DNA of 13,542 nt from Vulcanimicrobiota bacterium. Its GTDB lineage: Bacteria > Vulcanimicrobiota > Vulcanimicrobiia > Vulcanimicrobiales > Vulcanimicrobiaceae. A program made the position numbers and the translations under genes. The notes below the pieces were generated by a model. It ran no database searches. It saw nothing but the letters and a program-made list of their open reading frames with translations, and was not told the origin of the DNA. Of the stretch, positions 11,259 to 13,542 are shown in pieces. The DNA is taken from contig JASHPC010000054.1 of the NCBI GenBank assembly GCA_030038335.1, positions 1 through 13,542 of the forward strand. The letters run 5' to 3'. Numbering within the stretch: the stretch's first letter is position 1; every line of letters begins with the position of its first letter.

Positions 11259-13542
11259 ATGCGTTCAACACGAACCCTCCGTCGTGTGGTATTGGCAGCG
11301 ATACTGTCGGCCGGTTTCTTGCTTCAGGGAACATGGGCACTGGCAGCGACCACCGGTGGTATCGCAGGTGTCGTTCACGATGACTTGGGAGCGCCGGTCG
11401 CCGGTGCGACCGTCACCGCGAACTCGCCATCGCAGGAAGCTACCACGACGACGGACGCACAGGGACACTTCGTGTTCCTCGTGCTGCAGCCCGATACATA
11501 CACGCTGAGCGTCCACAAAGACGGCTATCAGGACGTGTCAATTTCGGGCAACACCGTTTTTGCCGATCAGACGCAGCAAGTCGTTCTGACGGCGCCTCGT
11601 CAACTCGCCGTTATCGCGCACGCGCGTGTTAACGCCGCGAGCCTCGTCAAGCCGGGAGACGGCGGCGATCTCTATAACGTCACGCCGGCGCAACAGCAAG
11701 CCTCTTCCGCTCTCGGTGGCGGAGGCAATCTCGCAAGCATCTACTCGGCCATCGCATCGGTGCCGGGCCTCGTCATAGGCACCGGCGGTATGGGATGGAA
11801 CCAAGCCGTCGTTATTCACGGGCAGAATCCGTTTACGACCGGCTTTGAGTATGACGGTATCCCGGTGAACCGCGCGTTCGACAACTACACGTCCTCGACA
11901 GGTTCCAATCTCGGTCTGCAGGAGCTGCAAGTGTATACCGGAGGTGGACCGGCGGACATCGCTTCGAACGGCGTCTCCGGTTTCGTCAATCAGGTTATCA
12001 AGACCGGAACATATCCGGGCTACGCCGATATCAGCGCCACCGTCGGCGCACCCGGCTTCTATCATGAAGCGCGTTTCGAAGCGGGCGGCGCAACGCCGGA
12101 TCGCAACTTCTCGTACTACGTCGGCTTCAGCGGCTACGACGAGTCGCCGAAGATTCTGACGAACAACGACGACGGCGCGAGCCTCATGGAGCCAGGCTCG
12201 AACTATTCGGCGTACAATCCTTACTTCTTCAACGACACGTACACGGGCCAAGGCGTGGTTCCGGACTGCGGCCCGACGCAAATCTTCAACGGCACGGTCC
12301 CCGGCAACCCGGCAAATCCCGATTACGGCGCCTCAGGATGCAACATTCCATTCTGGGGTGGTTTCGGCGGTCTCTCGTTACTGACAGATCGTGAGAACGT
12401 CGTCAACCTGCACTTCGGAATCCAACGGCACGACGGCCAGCGCGACGACATCCAGGCGCTCTGGAGCGATTCTGCGATGGACACGTTCGTCTACTCAAGT
12501 CCGCAATCGACCGGCCCAGGATTGCTCTGGGGTGAAGATGCGATGGGGTACGGCGACGTCGGAGCGTTTGGCTCGGGTCCCGTCACGTACATGGGCGCGT
12601 ACACGTACAATCTCCCGTTCGGAACGCCCGTGAACGATCCAGCGACGGGGCTACCTACGGCGCCGATCGTGCTCTACTCGCAGCCGAACGCGCCTGCAGG
12701 CTCGTTCTTCGGAGCGATGCCGACGAACTACAACGGCGACAACTTCCACAACGACGTGGGAGCGCTCAAGTTGCAGTGGACCCACCCATTCGACAACAAC
12801 TCCTATCTCGCGGTGTACGCCTACTCGCTCTTCACGGACTGGACCGAAGACGGGCCGACGAGCGCGGCGACAGAGGAGTATCTCTTCACGGGCATCTCGC
12901 CCAACTATCTGCTGATCACGCACACTGGCGGCGGACAGCTTCGCTACGCCAACCAAATCTCCGATCAGCACCTCGTCCAGTTCACCGCGAACTACATTCA
13001 AGCGAACACGACGCGGTTCAACAACACGGGCTATCTCGGCGAAGTATCGCCGGTCGGACTCATTTCGAGGTCCGGAGACACGTACACGTGTTGGGGCAAG
13101 ACCTCGATGACGGCCGTTCCTTGCGCGAGCAGTCTCGACCCGAGCGGTAACAGCTACACGAGCAACGCTTTGGTCAGCAACTACGTCGGCGAGCCAGTCG
13201 TCACGGGCGCAGCTTCGGCAGCTGGAGCAGCGTGGTCAACGCTTTGGAACTACGACGCCTCGGGCACGTACAACACGGTCGTTCCACACTTCTCCAACTA
13301 TATGATCTCCGATCAGTGGCACCCGACCGATCGCCTCTCGCTCAACATGAGCCTCCGTTACGACAACTTCGGATATCAGATGGCGAACTCGACGGGAGGT
13401 CAGAACGACTTCTACGCGCAGGAGCTGCGCCAGTACGCGTGCTGGAACCCGACGCTCGGCGTCGCGGTCCAAGCGCTCGGCCCGGGCGTCTTTCCGCCCG
13501 CACCGGTCGAGTATTACAGCAACTGCAGTAACGCCGACGTAA
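11259..13542 (+). CDS. TonB-dependent outer-membrane receptor with N-terminal carboxypeptidase-like domain (partial)
   Basis: The frame from ATG 11259 is open for 761 codons and runs off the right edge. GAGGG (11246-11250) with an 8-nt gap supports the start. Residues 1-29 form a Sec signal peptide: basic MRSTRTLRR, a hydrophobic core, and WALA before the predicted cut. Residues about 32-112 match a carboxypeptidase-regulatory-like beta-sandwich: GGIAGVVHDDLGAPVAGATV, TTTDAQGHFVFLVLQPDTYTL, VHKDGYQD. A plug domain follows at about 155-250, with IASVPGLVIGTGG, VVIHGQNPFTTGFEYDGIPV and NGVSGFVNQVIKTG. The rest, rich in Tyr, Asn and Gly with alternating strands, is the start of the beta-barrel. 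Six cysteines fall in close pairs: 337/361, 611/622 and 728/756. The substrate is unknown; such Oar- or SusC-like receptors import large or scarce molecules, and nothing here ties it to cobalamin specifically. It appears to be a separate transcription unit from sucCD. Confidence 0.88.
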   Translation, partial: MRSTRTLRRVVLAAILSAGFLLQGTWALAATTGGIAGVVHDDLGAPVAGATVTANSPSQEATTTTDAQGHFVFLVLQPDTYTLSVHKDGYQDVSISGNTVFADQTQQVVLTAPRQLAVIAHARVNAASLVKPGDGGDLYNVTPAQQQASSALGGGGNLASIYSAIASVPGLVIGTGGMGWNQAVVIHGQNPFTTGFEYDGIPVNRAFDNYTSSTGSNLGLQELQVYTGGGPADIASNGVSGFVNQVIKTGTYPGYADISATVGAPGFYHEARFEAGGATPDRNFSYYVGFSGYDESPKILTNNDDGASLMEPGSNYSAYNPYFFNDTYTGQGVVPDCGPTQIFNGTVPGNPANPDYGASGCNIPFWGGFGGLSLLTDRENVVNLHFGIQRHDGQRDDIQALWSDSAMDTFVYSSPQSTGPGLLWGEDAMGYGDVGAFGSGPVTYMGAYTYNLPFGTPVNDPATGLPTAPIVLYSQPNAPAGSFFGAMPTNYNGDNFHNDVGALKLQWTHPFDNNSYLAVYAYSLFTDWTEDGPTSAATEEYLFTGISPNYLLITHTGGGQLRYANQISDQHLVQFTANYIQANTTRFNNTGYLGEVSPVGLISRSGDTYTCWGKTSMTAVPCASSLDPSGNSYTSNALVSNYVGEPVVTGAASAAGAAWSTLWNYDASGTYNTVVPHFSNYMISDQWHPTDRLSLNMSLRYDNFGYQMANSTGGQNDFYAQELRQYACWNPTLGVAVQALGPGVFPPAPVEYYSNCSNADV

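Noticed and set aside
11259..13542. Reading the TonB receptor as a cobalamin receptor (BtuB) because of KamDE
   Set aside because: The N-terminal carboxypeptidase-like domain is not a BtuB feature. I see no B12-specific motif or cobalamin riboswitch in the leader.

Overview
The window is a GC-rich, densely packed bacterial stretch. All genes lie on the + strand except one small toxin-antitoxin pair, and most gene borders are 4-16 nt overlaps or gaps of a few bases. The last gene is an outer-membrane TonB-dependent receptor with a signal peptide, so the host should be a diderm. The mix of genes (cobalamin-dependent lysine aminomutase, butyryl-CoA-type catabolism, a receptor with an N-terminal carboxypeptidase-like domain) reminds me of uncultured lineages such as Candidatus Eremiobacterota (WPS-2). 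That is an impression, not a demonstrated assignment.

Layout. (1) 1-2311: C-terminal half of kamD (lysine 5,6-aminomutase alpha), then kamE (beta, cobalamin-binding). The two subunit genes are split by a minus-strand Phd/YefM-VapC/FitB toxin-antitoxin pair (763-1477) with its own promoter and a perfect 15-bp palindrome. (2) 2308-4166: gmd and rmd, which convert GDP-mannose to GDP-D-rhamnose. (3) 4163-5613: an isoprenylcysteine-methyltransferase-like membrane protein and a cation diffusion facilitator. (4) 5646-9074: acetyl-CoA acetyltransferase, 3-hydroxybutyryl-CoA dehydrogenase and acyl-CoA dehydrogenase, with a REP-like inverted repeat between the first two. (5) 9126-11155: sucC-sucD. (6) 11259 to the window end: the TonB-dependent receptor, cut by the window edge.

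How the genes fit together. KamDE performs the B12/PLP-dependent step of lysine fermentation-type catabolism. That route leads through 3-aminobutyryl-CoA and crotonyl-CoA, plus acetoacetate, to acetyl-CoA or butyryl-CoA. The thiolase, hydroxybutyryl-CoA dehydrogenase and short-chain acyl-CoA dehydrogenase act at the same C4-CoA level, and SucCD makes ATP or GTP from succinyl-CoA. Kdd, Kce, Kal, KamA, crotonase and ETF are not in the window, so pathway membership is inferred. The sugar-nucleotide and membrane genes in the middle have no obvious catabolic link.

The points most worth checking are the toxin-antitoxin pair wedged between kamD and kamE with a possible excision scar, the unusual kamE start, a ~50-residue insertion in the thiolase, an Asn-for-His change in the CDF transporter metal site, and the REP-like repeat that seems to supply the ribosome binding site of hbd. 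I see no tRNA, rRNA, CRISPR array, transposase or integrase, and no gene-free stretch over 300 bases.
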